A DNA stretch of 64,000 nt, taken from NCBI RefSeq assembly GCF_018141405.1, contig NZ_CP058648.1, positions 1,999,001-2,063,000 of the forward strand. The letters are read 5' to 3'. Below are positions 27,957 through 35,858 of this stretch, piece after piece (the stretch's first letter is position 1; the number at the start of each line of letters is the position of its first letter). Both the position numbers and the translations under genes were made by a program. The notes under the pieces were generated by a model, which saw only the letters and a program-made list of their open reading frames with translations, ran no database searches and was not told the DNA's origin. The stretch is from Serpentinicella alkaliphila. Its GTDB lineage: Bacteria > Bacillota > Clostridia > Peptostreptococcales > Natronincolaceae.

Positions 27957-28666
27957 TGTTTAAAATACGCTCTAAGTTTTATAAAAAAGGAGATATGGTT
28001 TTTATTTCTCACTTAGATTTATTAAGGCTCTTTGAGAGAGCAATGAGAAGGGCCCAAATTCCTATAGCATATTCACAGGGTTTTAATCCACATCCAATAA
28101 TGGCCTTTGCTACAGCCTTAAGTATTGGTATTTCTAGTGATGCGGAATATATAGATTTAACACTTTATGAAAATATGGATGAACAAGTATTTAAAGAAAA
28201 GTTAAATAAAGTGTTACCTGAAGGATTGAAATTAGTTGACAGTAAAGAAGTTCCATTAAAAGAGGCTTCTTTAATGTCAATTGTCAAAAGTTCGTCGTAT
28301 TTAGTTCGATTTTTAATAGAAGATGAAATAAATAAAAACATTTTTGAAGAAAAATTGAAGGATTTTGAAAATTTAGATACAATTATAATAAAGAAAGAGA
28401 AAAGAAAAAGAAAAGGGAATAGATGGATTAACAATGTACAAGAAGTTAATATTAGAGAATCTATTAAAACTATTGAATTAGCAAATATTGATGGAAAAGA
28501 AGTATTAGTGAGGATGAAGCTAACCGCTGGTGAGGTTGGTAACATTAAACCTGAGATTGTAGTGGAAGAGCTAGCAAATCATGAAAATATAAACTATAAT
28601 AAAGATTCTTTAAGAATTCATCGAATTAACCTACTAAATGAAGCTGAAGAAGATTTAATGAAGTAA
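27956..28666 (+). CDS. TIGR03936-type radical SAM-associated protein (DUF2344)
   Basis: About 236 residues with the DUF2344 opening IRSKFYKKGDMVFISHLDLL and YSQGFNPHPIMAFATALSIG. It carries no radical SAM cysteine motif; it is the partner of the preceding protein. ATG 27956 overlaps the upstream stop (TAATG) and is nine bases after AGGGGG; an ATG at 27950 would add two residues. Tight overlap implies coupled translation. Function is unknown, though linkage with RNase G and ribosomal genes hints at RNA metabolism. Confidence 0.87.
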   Translation: MFKIRSKFYKKGDMVFISHLDLLRLFERAMRRAQIPIAYSQGFNPHPIMAFATALSIGISSDAEYIDLTLYENMDEQVFKEKLNKVLPEGLKLVDSKEVPLKEASLMSIVKSSSYLVRFLIEDEINKNIFEEKLKDFENLDTIIIKKEKRKRKGNRWINNVQEVNIRESIKTIELANIDGKEVLVRMKLTAGEVGNIKPEIVVEELANHENINYNKDSLRIHRINLLNEAEEDLMK

Positions 28667-28703
28667 AATTAAAAGCTATTTAGCAAGAAAGTTAGGTGCA
28701 AAT

Positions 28704-30200
28704 ATGAATGAAATTTTAGTTGATGTGGGTGTAAATGAAACACAATTGGCTTTTCTTGAAGATGGTGAACTGGTTGAATTTTATATCGAGAGAAAAAATA
28801 ACAGAAGAATAGTAGGAAATATTTATAAGGGTAGAGTAATAAATGTATTGCCAGGCATGCAAGCGGCATTTGTAGATATTGGGCTAGAGAAAAATAGCTT
28901 TCTATATGTAAAAGACGCGGCACCTCAATTTATGTCAGAGGAAGAATTAAATTCTGAAAAGATTCAAATTAAGGATTTACTTAAGCCAGGACAAGAAATT
29001 GTTGTACAAGTTATTAAAGAGCCTATAGGTACAAAAGGGGCTAGGGTTACTACTCATATAACTCTACCAGGCAGATATTTAGTTTTAATGCCTAATATCG
29101 ATTATATCGGAGTATCTAGAAGAATAATGAATGAAGATGAACGAAATAGGCTAAGATCAGAAATAGAACAAATTAAACCTAAAAATATGGGAGTAATAGT
29201 TAGAACAGTAGCTTTAGGAAAATCTAAGGAAAGCTTTAATGATGATATTAAGTTTCTTCTAAAGCTTTGGCATAAGATTGAAAAGGAAAAGATAATAGGT
29301 TACGCCCCAAGAATAATATATAAGGATTTTGACTTAATTAGTAAAACTATTAGGGATCAATTAAGCCATGAAATTAATCAATTAGTAATTAATGATAAGG
29401 AGCAATATGATAGTGCCATAGAGCTTGTTGAACTATTATCACCAAAGCTTAAGGATAGAGTTAAATATTATAATGAAGATGTTGAACTATTTCAATCATA
29501 TAAAGTGGATTCTCAAATTAATAAGAATACAAACCGAAAAATATGGCTACAAAGTGGCGGTTATTTAGTAATTGATTCAACTGAGGCATTGACGGTTATA
29601 GATGTGAATACTGGTAAATATGTTGGAACTACGGATTTGGAAGACACTATATTAAAAACTAATTTAGAGGCAGCTAAGGAAATAGGGAAGCAACTTAGAT
29701 TAAGGGACATAGGTGGAATTATAATAGTAGATTTTATAGATATGATTAAGGAATCAGATGAAAATAAGGTGTTGAAAGAGTTAGAGATTGCATTAAGTAA
29801 AGATAAAACAAAAACTAAAATATTAGGTATGACTAATCTCGGTTTAGTTGAAATTACAAGAAAAAAAGTTCGTCAAAGAATAGAGTCTTTAATACATAAA
29901 AAGTGCCCTTATTGCGATGGATCAGGTAGAATACTTTGTTCATATACAATTCTACAAAAAATTGAGAAGGAAATTCATCGTTTGTCTATACATACAAATT
30001 CAGAAGCAGTTTTAATCTCAGTAAATCAGGATACACTAGAAGTTATAGAGAAGGAAAAGCTTGTTATTGAGGAAATAGAAGATAAGGAAGGTATCAAATT
30101 ATTCTTCATTGCTGACGATAAAATGCACCATAATAATTTTAAAGTTCATGCTATGGGTAAATTAGATAAAATATTGTCAATAATAGAAGAAAACAATTAG
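28704..30200 (+). CDS. rng: Ribonuclease E/G family protein
   Basis: A 498-residue endoribonuclease. An N-terminal S1 domain (about 35-125; RIVGNIYKGRVINVLPGMQAAFVDIG) is followed by the catalytic segment with IDVNTGKYVG and IVDFIDM, which carry metal-binding aspartates. The zinc-link CPYCDGSG (about residues 405-412) is the site of dimer zinc coordination. The long C-terminal degradosome scaffold of RNase E is absent, so RNase G-like. It processes and decays RNA in the cytoplasm. Confidence 0.93.
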   Translation: MNEILVDVGVNETQLAFLEDGELVEFYIERKNNRRIVGNIYKGRVINVLPGMQAAFVDIGLEKNSFLYVKDAAPQFMSEEELNSEKIQIKDLLKPGQEIVVQVIKEPIGTKGARVTTHITLPGRYLVLMPNIDYIGVSRRIMNEDERNRLRSEIEQIKPKNMGVIVRTVALGKSKESFNDDIKFLLKLWHKIEKEKIIGYAPRIIYKDFDLISKTIRDQLSHEINQLVINDKEQYDSAIELVELLSPKLKDRVKYYNEDVELFQSYKVDSQINKNTNRKIWLQSGGYLVIDSTEALTVIDVNTGKYVGTTDLEDTILKTNLEAAKEIGKQLRLRDIGGIIIVDFIDMIKESDENKVLKELEIALSKDKTKTKILGMTNLGLVEITRKKVRQRIESLIHKKCPYCDGSGRILCSYTILQKIEKEIHRLSIHTNSEAVLISVNQDTLEVIEKEKLVIEEIEDKEGIKLFFIADDKMHHNNFKVHAMGKLDKILSIIEENN

Positions 30201-30205
30201 AAAAC

Positions 30206-30234
30206 TTGACACTTAACAGCATGTATGATAATAT
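30206..30234 (+). promoter_or_regulatory. Sigma-A promoter of rplU-prp-rpmA
   Basis: TTGACA (30206-30211), 17-bp spacer, TAATAT (30229-30234): near-consensus vegetative promoter. It lies just after rng and upstream of the L21 leader, so the ribosomal genes have their own promoter. Confidence 0.85.
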
Positions 30235-30242
30235 ATATTTCT

Positions 30243-30318
30243 GTAAGTAGCCGCACGAGTAAGGTTTTAAAACGTAAAGTACCTGTATTCGGCGAGACTG
30301 GGTTTGAGGAGGTGTAGT
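30243..30318 (+). ncRNA. Ribosomal protein L21 leader (cis-regulatory RNA)
   Basis: The transcribed leader contains GTAGCCGCACGAG, the paired GGTTTTAAAACG segment and CGGCGAGACTGGG before GAGGAGGTG. This layout matches the L21 leader family of Bacillota, thought to let L21 feed back on its own operon. Recognised from memory; a covariance-model search would confirm it. Confidence 0.75.
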
Positions 30319-30320
30319 AA

Positions 30321-30632
30321 ATGTACGCAATTATTGAAACTGGTGGAAAACAATACAAAGTGCAAGAAGGCGACACAGTATTTGTTGAAAAATTAGATGT
30401 TGCTGAAGGTGAAGTTGTAACACTAGAAAACGTTTTAGCTGTTTCTAAAGACGGTAGCTTAGTAATCGGTAGCCCTATAGTAGCAGGAGCAAAGGTTCAA
30501 GCTAAAGTTGAGAAGCAAGGTAAAGGTAAAAAAGTTGTTATCTTCAAGTATAAGTCTAAAAAAGACTATAGAAGAAAGCAAGGACATCGTCAACCATTTA
30601 CTAAATTAGTGATTGAAAAAATCAATGCTTAG
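30321..30632 (+). CDS. rplU: 50S ribosomal protein L21
   Basis: L21 of 103 residues with the signature [14 protein letters not shown] at the start and the C-terminal KRKKDYRRK-type motif ([18 protein letters not shown]). It binds 23S rRNA in the large subunit. ATG after GAGGAGGTG, at the end of its leader RNA. It is first in rplU-prp-rpmA. Confidence 0.97.
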   Translation: MYAIIETGGKQYKVQEGDTVFVEKLDVAEGEVVTLENVLAVSKDGSLVIGSPIVAGAKVQAKVEKQGKGKKVVIFKYKSKKDYRRKQGHRQPFTKLVIEKINA

Positions 30633-30644
30633 GATGTAAATGAT

Positions 30645-30977
30645 ATGATTAAAGTTCAAATTAAAAGAAGTAGAAATGGCGAAATACAATCATTTTCGAT
30701 TAATGGTCATGCTAATGCAGATGAATACGGTAAAGATATCGTATGTGCTGCAGTATCAGTTTTAAGCCAAACAACTCTACTTGGATTACATGACATAGCA
30801 AAAATCGAAATAGACTTTAAAGTCCAAGATGGAAATTTGGAATGTAAATTACCTGTTAATTTGTCAAATGATAAAAGGCAAAAAGCCAATCTATTACTTG
30901 AAACAATGATTATGGGTATTAAGAATATATATGAAAGTTACTCAGAATATATTGCTATTCATGACAAGGAGGTGTAA
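30645..30977 (+). CDS. prp: Ribosomal-processing cysteine protease Prp
   Basis: A 110-residue protease. The conserved segment NGHANADEYGKDIVCAAVS places the catalytic pair at His22 and Cys34, the same spacing as characterised Prp. Prp removes the N-terminal extension of L27 so that it can work in the peptidyl-transferase centre. Its gene sits between L21 and L27, and the L27 next door has the cleavable extension, which fits. Confidence 0.93.
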   Translation: MIKVQIKRSRNGEIQSFSINGHANADEYGKDIVCAAVSVLSQTTLLGLHDIAKIEIDFKVQDGNLECKLPVNLSNDKRQKANLLLETMIMGIKNIYESYSEYIAIHDKEV

Positions 30978-30980
30978 GTC

Positions 30981-31286
30981 ATGTTATTAAGAATTAATTT
31001 ACAGTTATTCGCAAGTAAAAAAGGAGTAGGTTCTACTAAAAACGGCCGTGACAGTATTGCAAAAAGACTTGGAGTTAAAAGAGCTGATGGTCAATTCGTA
31101 ACAGCTGGAAACATTTTAGTAAGACAAAGAGGAACTAAATTCCACCCTGGAACTAACGTAGGAATTGGTGGAGATGATACTCTATTTGCTTTAGTAGATG
31201 GAATCGTTAAGTTCGAAAGAAAAGGTAAAGACAAAAAGCAAGTAAGCATCTATCCAAAAGCTACTCAAGAAGTAGTTGCTCAATAA
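30981..31286 (+). CDS. rpmA: 50S ribosomal protein L27 (with Prp-cleaved extension)
   Basis: L27 of 101 residues. The first residues [10 protein letters not shown] form the extension, followed by the mature N-terminus [15 protein letters not shown]. The LQLF/ASKKG junction matches the Prp cleavage motif of Bacillota. The mature N-terminal tail reaches the peptidyl-transferase centre. ATG after AGGAGGTG, which overlaps the prp stop region. Confidence 0.96.
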   Translation: MLLRINLQLFASKKGVGSTKNGRDSIAKRLGVKRADGQFVTAGNILVRQRGTKFHPGTNVGIGGDDTLFALVDGIVKFERKGKDKKQVSIYPKATQEVVAQ

Positions 31287-31298
31287 TATAAATAACAG

Positions 31299-31337
31299 AG
31301 TGCTAGAGATTATTAAAATCTTTAGCACTTTTTTTTA
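31299..31337 (+). terminator. Rho-independent terminator of rplU-prp-rpmA
   Basis: AGTGCTAGAGAT pairs with ATCTTTAGCACT (one G-T pair), followed by T8. It lies 13 bp after rpmA. Confidence 0.9.
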
Positions 31338-31473
31338 TACTCAAAAACAAGTTCTAGGAGCCACTTGAATTATATAGTTCATAATTATATGTAAAATAAA
31401 TAAATGTTGGTTTTTTAATGTTTGCAAGATATAGATTACATAATTATATGTGGATAAGCAATAGGAGTTATAT

Positions 31474-31520
31474 TTCGACTTCACGAATTGACAAAAAAGT
31501 TGGTAAATTTTTAATATAAT
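31474..31520 (+). promoter_or_regulatory. Candidate Spo0A-activated spoIIG promoter
   Basis: TTGACA (31488-31493) and TATAAT (31515-31520) are separated by 21 bp, too long for unaided sigma-A. Immediately upstream are two Spo0A-box-like heptamers, TTCGACT (31474-31480, inverted) and TCACGAA (31481-31487), next to the -35. B. subtilis spoIIG has the same design, with a 22-bp spacer and 0A boxes at the -35. An alternative -10, TAATAT at 31512-31517, would give an ordinary 18-bp spacer. The rest of 31338-31595 shows no gene. Confidence 0.6.
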
Positions 31521-31595
31521 ATACATAAGTTAGAGTTTATATGAATATTTCTTATAATAATAGAATTGTCCCGTATGACATGGGGTGGGTAAAAA

Positions 31596-32486
31596 ATGAT
31601 TGTTTATGCAGAATACGTATTTCTAGAAAACTTTATAATGAATTATATAATATTGCACTTAACTAGTAAGTTTACTAAGAGGGAAACAAGTAAACGCAAG
31701 CTTTGTTTGGCAGCAGCAATAAGTGCTCTATATGCATTCGTTATCTTTTTTCCATCTTTACATTTTCTATTTTCAATGATTATGAAATTTGCATGTTCTA
31801 TGTTAATAATTGTAATAGCATACACCCCATATAAGTTCAAGGATTTCTTTAGACTATTAGGTACCTTTTACTTAATAACTCTAATATTTGGCGGTGCAGG
31901 CTTTGCTATGTTTTATTTTACAAGTTTTAATGGAATTATAAGTAATGGGATTTTCTATACAACAGATGTTTCGCTAAAAAATATATTTATTGCATGTGGT
32001 GGAGCATATATTCTTATAAACTTTAGCTGGGGATATATTCAAAGACAAATGTCTAAGGATAAAGTATTTTTAAAAGTAAAAATACAAATTCATGATGAAA
32101 TTGTAGAGTGTATTGGATTAGTTGATACAGGCAATGCACTTAAGGATCCACTAACTAATTATCCGGTTATAATAGTAGAATATGGAACATTAAAATGTTT
32201 ATTGCCAGCAGAAATTTCTAATGTATTCAGTCACGCCAAATCCCCAAACCTAGATCAACTGTCAAACATTTACAGTAACCTTGATTGGGTGAAGAGAATC
32301 AGGATGATTCCATATAAAGCCTTAGGAACTGAAAACGGAATGCTAGTTGGAATTAAACCGGATCTTGTTCTAATCGAAAATGATAAGGATGTAAAAAATG
32401 TAACGAATATAATAATAGCTATATATAACAATGAACTATCTAAAGAAGGAGAATATAGAGCTTTACTTCATCCAGACTTATTATAA
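31596..32486 (+). CDS. spoIIGA: Sigma-E processing peptidase SpoIIGA
   Basis: A 296-residue protein with five membrane helices (about residues 1-150) and a C-terminal aspartic-protease-like domain with the catalytic LVDTGNALKDP near residue 175. It cleaves pro-sigma-E in the mother cell after a forespore signal. ATG after GGGGTGGG. It is followed 20 bp later by sigE, the canonical spoIIG operon. Confidence 0.93.
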   Translation: MIVYAEYVFLENFIMNYIILHLTSKFTKRETSKRKLCLAAAISALYAFVIFFPSLHFLFSMIMKFACSMLIIVIAYTPYKFKDFFRLLGTFYLITLIFGGAGFAMFYFTSFNGIISNGIFYTTDVSLKNIFIACGGAYILINFSWGYIQRQMSKDKVFLKVKIQIHDEIVECIGLVDTGNALKDPLTNYPVIIVEYGTLKCLLPAEISNVFSHAKSPNLDQLSNIYSNLDWVKRIRMIPYKALGTENGMLVGIKPDLVLIENDKDVKNVTNIIIAIYNNELSKEGEYRALLHPDLL

Positions 32487-32506
32487 TTTAACAGGGGGTA
32501 GAACGA

Positions 32507-33241
32507 ATGGCAGGATATTTAAGTAGATTAAGAATTTCTTTACACTATAATATAATAAAAATATTAAATAAATTAGGTTTTTATTTGGAAGATACAATAT
32601 ATTATATAGGCGGTAGCGAAACTTTACCGCCACCCTTATCAAATGATGAGGAGAATTATTTAATTGAGAAACTAAAGGATGATCGAAGTACTGCTCGATC
32701 AATATTAATTGAGCGTAACCTTCGTTTGGTCGTTTATATAGCAAGAAAGTTTGAAAATACTGGTATAGGGGTTGAAGACTTAATATCTATTGGAACGATC
32801 GGATTAATAAAGGCGGTAAACACCTTTAACCCAGAGAAAAATATAAAACTTGCTACATATGCATCTAGATGTATTGAAAATGAGATTTTAATGTATTTAA
32901 GAAGAAATAATAAGGTGAGGATGGAAGTTTCATTTGATGAACCACTGAATATTGATTGGGATGGTAATGAATTACTTTTATCAGATATACTCGGTACTGA
33001 GAATGATATAACGTCTAAGTTACTGGAGGATGAAGTAGACAAAACCCTTTTAAAGGATGCATTAAATAAGCTAAATAATAGGGAAAAGAAAATTATGGAG
33101 TTAAGATTTGGATTACCAACTGGAAAAGAGAGAACTCAAAAAGAAGTGGCTGATTTATTAGGGATTTCTCAATCATATATTTCTAGATTAGAAAAGAGGA
33201 TAATAATAAGATTAAAAAAAGAAATCAATAGACTAATATAA
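32507..33241 (+). CDS. sigE: RNA polymerase sporulation sigma factor SigE (pro-form)
   Basis: A 244-residue sigma-70 family factor. The N-terminal pro-sequence (about residues 1-33) ends before [14 protein letters not shown], the conserved processing site. Region 2 ([30 protein letters not shown]) and region 4 ([21 protein letters not shown]) are complete. Sigma-E drives early mother-cell genes. It is activated by SpoIIGA, encoded just upstream. Confidence 0.96.
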   Translation: MAGYLSRLRISLHYNIIKILNKLGFYLEDTIYYIGGSETLPPPLSNDEENYLIEKLKDDRSTARSILIERNLRLVVYIARKFENTGIGVEDLISIGTIGLIKAVNTFNPEKNIKLATYASRCIENEILMYLRRNNKVRMEVSFDEPLNIDWDGNELLLSDILGTENDITSKLLEDEVDKTLLKDALNKLNNREKKIMELRFGLPTGKERTQKEVADLLGISQSYISRLEKRIIIRLKKEINRLI

Positions 33242-33250
33242 AAGTGACTA

Positions 33251-33285
33251 TTCATCTGTATTTGTAAATGCGGATGATTTTTTTT
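33251..33285 (+). terminator. Rho-independent terminator of spoIIGA-sigE
   Basis: TCATCTGTATT pairs with AATGCGGATGA (G-T pairs included), loop TGTA, then T8. It separates sigE from sigG. Confidence 0.8.
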
Positions 33286-33379
33286 ATGATTTTTAAAGTC
33301 ATATAATCGTATAAAAATAATTTATAGGTTAATAATCTAAATATTAAAGGGGTAATTCAAAGTGAAAGGACGGAATAAT

Positions 33380-34153
33380 ATGCATATAAACAAAGTAGAA
33401 ATCTGCGGAGTAAACACATCAGAATTACCAGTGTTGACAAACAAAGAGATGAGGGGCCTCTTTGATCTAATAAAGAATGGGGATAATGAGGCTAGAGAAA
33501 AATTTATTCAAGGAAACTTAAGACTGGTACTGAGTGTCATTCAAAGATTTAACAATAGAGGAGAGCATGTGGATGATTTATTTCAGGTTGGGTGTATTGG
33601 TTTAATTAAGGCCATTGATAACTTTGATTTAAGTCATAATGTTAAGTTTTCTACATATGCTGTACCTATGATTATTGGTGAAATAAGAAGATATTTAAGG
33701 GATAATAATTCAATTAGAGTAAGTAGATCCTTAAGGGATACCGCATATAAAGCGTTACAAGTAAGAGATCAGTTAATTAACCTTAATTCCAAGGAACCAA
33801 CAATATCAGAAATAGCTAGCAAGCTTGAATTACCAAGAGAAGAAGTTATCTTTGCCCTAGATGCAATTCAGGACCCGGTGTCACTATTTGAGCCTATATA
33901 TCATGATAGCGGAGATACTATATTTGTTATGGATCAAGTAAGTGATAAAAAGAGCGAGGATGAGTGCTGGATTGATGGCATAGCTCTAAGAGAAGCAATG
34001 AGGAGATTAAATGATAGGGAAAAGTTAATTTTAAATTTAAGATTCTTTGAAGGAAGAACTCAGATGGAAGTGGCAGAAGAAATAGGTATATCACAGGCAC
34101 AAGTGTCTAGATTAGAAAAAACAGCTGTAAGACATATGAAAAAATATATTTAG
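33380..34153 (+). CDS. sigG: RNA polymerase sporulation sigma factor SigG
   Basis: A forespore sigma factor with the diagnostic opening NKVEICGVNTSELPVL, region 2 (GNLRLVLSVIQRFNNRGEHVDD), region 3 and region 4 (RTQMEVAEEIGISQAQVSRLEK). About 257 residues from ATG 33380, preceded by AAAGGACGG. A GTG at 33362, behind AAAGGGG, would add six residues and cannot be excluded. The order spoIIGA-sigE-sigG is conserved in endospore formers. Confidence 0.95.
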   Translation: MHINKVEICGVNTSELPVLTNKEMRGLFDLIKNGDNEAREKFIQGNLRLVLSVIQRFNNRGEHVDDLFQVGCIGLIKAIDNFDLSHNVKFSTYAVPMIIGEIRRYLRDNNSIRVSRSLRDTAYKALQVRDQLINLNSKEPTISEIASKLELPREEVIFALDAIQDPVSLFEPIYHDSGDTIFVMDQVSDKKSEDECWIDGIALREAMRRLNDREKLILNLRFFEGRTQMEVAEEIGISQAQVSRLEKTAVRHMKKYI

Positions 34154-34162
34154 CAAATATGT

Positions 34163-34199
34163 AAGAAGTAGTCTTAAAATAGATTACTTCTTTTTTTAT
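34163..34199 (+). terminator. Rho-independent terminator of sigG
   Basis: AAGAAGTAGTCT pairs with AGATTACTTCTT (one G-T pair) around TAAAAT, followed by T7. Confidence 0.88.
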
Positions 34200-34284
34200 T
34201 GTTTAAGTAATAAATAATAAGATTAAAAACTATAAATATATAAAGGTTTGTCTCAATAAAAAATATCAGGAGGCTGATTATTAT

Positions 34285-34596
34285 ATGATAAAGGCATCAG
34301 ATTTAACTCAAAAGGAAGTTATTAATATTAGTGATGGCAGAAGATTAGGGCTAATAGCGGATTTAGAGGTAGACTTAAAGAAAGGGAAAATAACTGCTAT
34401 AATAGTTCCAAGAGAGGATAAGCCCTTTGGTTTATTTAGTAAGGAAGAGGACTTAGAGGTAAGGTGGGGAGAAATTAAAAAGATTGGAGAGGACGTAATA
34501 TTAGTTGAGCTACTAAGTAACGTTGAAATAAATGGGGATAGAAATGCTAAATTAGTTAAAAGAGATTATATGGAAGATGCTGTAGAAGAGGATTAG
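34285..34596 (+). CDS. YlmC/YmxH family sporulation protein (PRC-barrel)
   Basis: A 103-residue single PRC-barrel-like domain, ASDLTQKEVINISDGRRLG followed by ADLEVDLKKGKITAIIVP. The YlmC/YmxH family is found in endospore formers and often follows sigG, as here. Biochemical function is unknown. ATG after AGGAGG. Confidence 0.85.
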   Translation: MIKASDLTQKEVINISDGRRLGLIADLEVDLKKGKITAIIVPREDKPFGLFSKEEDLEVRWGEIKKIGEDVILVELLSNVEINGDRNAKLVKRDYMEDAVEED

Positions 34597-34679
34597 TTAT
34601 TTAATTATGTTAGACAATAAAATGTTAGTATATTATAATGAAAATACAACATATGGGATTAAGTGAAGGGAGGAGACCT

Positions 34680-35141
34680 ATGAACTGTCCATTTTGTAAT
34701 CATTATGATAGTAAGGTAGTTGATTCAAGACCTACTGAGGAAGGACAAGCAATAAGACGTAGAAGAGAGTGTATGGCTTGTTCTAAAAGGTTTACTACTT
34801 ATGAAAAAATAGAACAAATTCCTCTAATGGTTGTAAAAAAGAGTGGGAATAGAGAGGCTTTTAATAGTAATAAAGTAATGAATGGAATACTTAAAGCTTG
34901 TGAGAAGCGACCAGTTTCCTTAAATGATATAGAGAAAATAGTAGATGATGTAGAAAAAGAAGTATATAATTCGATGGAAAAGGAAATAACAACAGAGCTA
35001 ATTGGAGAACTTATAATAGAGCGAATTAAACGATTAGATGAGGTTGCTTATGTTCGATTTGCATCAGTTTATAGGGAATTTAAAGATATTAATACATTCA
35101 TTGGTGAGTTAAAAAAACTATTAGATGAAAAAGGAAATTAA
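34680..35141 (+). CDS. nrdR: Transcriptional repressor NrdR
   Basis: A 153-residue repressor of ribonucleotide reductase genes. The N-terminal zinc ribbon has CPFC and CMAC (residues 3-6 and about 31-34), and an ATP-cone domain follows ([16 protein letters not shown]). ATG 34680 is chosen because GGGAGGAG lies just before it and the protein then starts MNCPFC as the family does. An upstream in-frame ATG (34638) would add 14 residues ahead of the ribosome binding site. Confidence 0.93.
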   Translation: MNCPFCNHYDSKVVDSRPTEEGQAIRRRRECMACSKRFTTYEKIEQIPLMVVKKSGNREAFNSNKVMNGILKACEKRPVSLNDIEKIVDDVEKEVYNSMEKEITTELIGELIIERIKRLDEVAYVRFASVYREFKDINTFIGELKKLLDEKGN

Positions 35142-35159
35142 GCTAAAGGGGTGGGTTCT

Positions 35160-35849
35160 ATGCTAAAGAAAAAAATACTAATAGTCGATGATGAAGAGCA
35201 TATTTTAGAATTGATTAAGTTTAATCTAGAAAAAAACGGTTTTGAGGTCCTTTCTAGTGATAATGGAGAGGATTGCATACAAATACTAGAGGGCAATAGT
35301 GTTGACCTATTAGTATTGGACCTGATGTTACCTGGTATGGATGGTATTGATGTCTGTAAGGAAATTCGGAAAATAGATAAATTTAATAATTTACCTATTA
35401 TTATGCTTACTGCAAAGGGTGAGGAAACAGACAGAATATTAGGCTTAGAATTAGGAGCAGATGATTATATTACTAAACCCTTTAGTGTACGAGAATTAGT
35501 TGCTAGAATTAAGGCTGTTTTAAGAAGAACAGACACTAAAGGAATTGATAAGCAGAAGATATTAAAGCTTAAGGGTATATCTTTAGATACTGAGAAGCAT
35601 GAGGTAACTGTGGATGGTAATTTAGTAGATTTAACATTGAAGGAATTTGAACTATTAAAAATGCTAATTGCAAATCGAGGTAAAGTATTATCTAGAAACA
35701 CACTTCTCGATGACATTTGGGGTTTTGATTATTTTGGAGAGACAAGAACAGTTGATGTGCATATAAGACATCTACGTAAAAAAATTGGTGATGATGAAAC
35801 CGGGGAGTATATCGAAACAATCCGGGGAGTCGGATACAAGATGAAGTAG
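35160..35849 (+). CDS. Response regulator, OmpR/PhoB family
   Basis: About 229 residues. The receiver domain has acidic pocket DDEE (residues 9-12), phospho-acceptor Asp in LLVLDLMLPGMDG (near 52) and Lys in ITKPFSVREL (near 104). The winged-helix DNA-binding domain is of OmpR type (LTLKEFELLKMLIANRGKV ... RTVDVHIRHLRKK). ATG 35160 is six bases after AAAGGGGTG. It pairs with the adjoining kinase. The PhoP/PhoB label is plausible but no phosphate genes are linked. Confidence 0.9.
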   Translation: MLKKKILIVDDEEHILELIKFNLEKNGFEVLSSDNGEDCIQILEGNSVDLLVLDLMLPGMDGIDVCKEIRKIDKFNNLPIIMLTAKGEETDRILGLELGADDYITKPFSVRELVARIKAVLRRTDTKGIDKQKILKLKGISLDTEKHEVTVDGNLVDLTLKEFELLKMLIANRGKVLSRNTLLDDIWGFDYFGETRTVDVHIRHLRKKIGDDETGEYIETIRGVGYKMK

Positions 35850-35858
35850 GTGATGGCT

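Noticed and set aside
33309-33336. Sigma-F/G-like promoter upstream of sigG
   Set aside because: GTATA is present but no convincing -10 element at the right distance in A/T-rich sequence.
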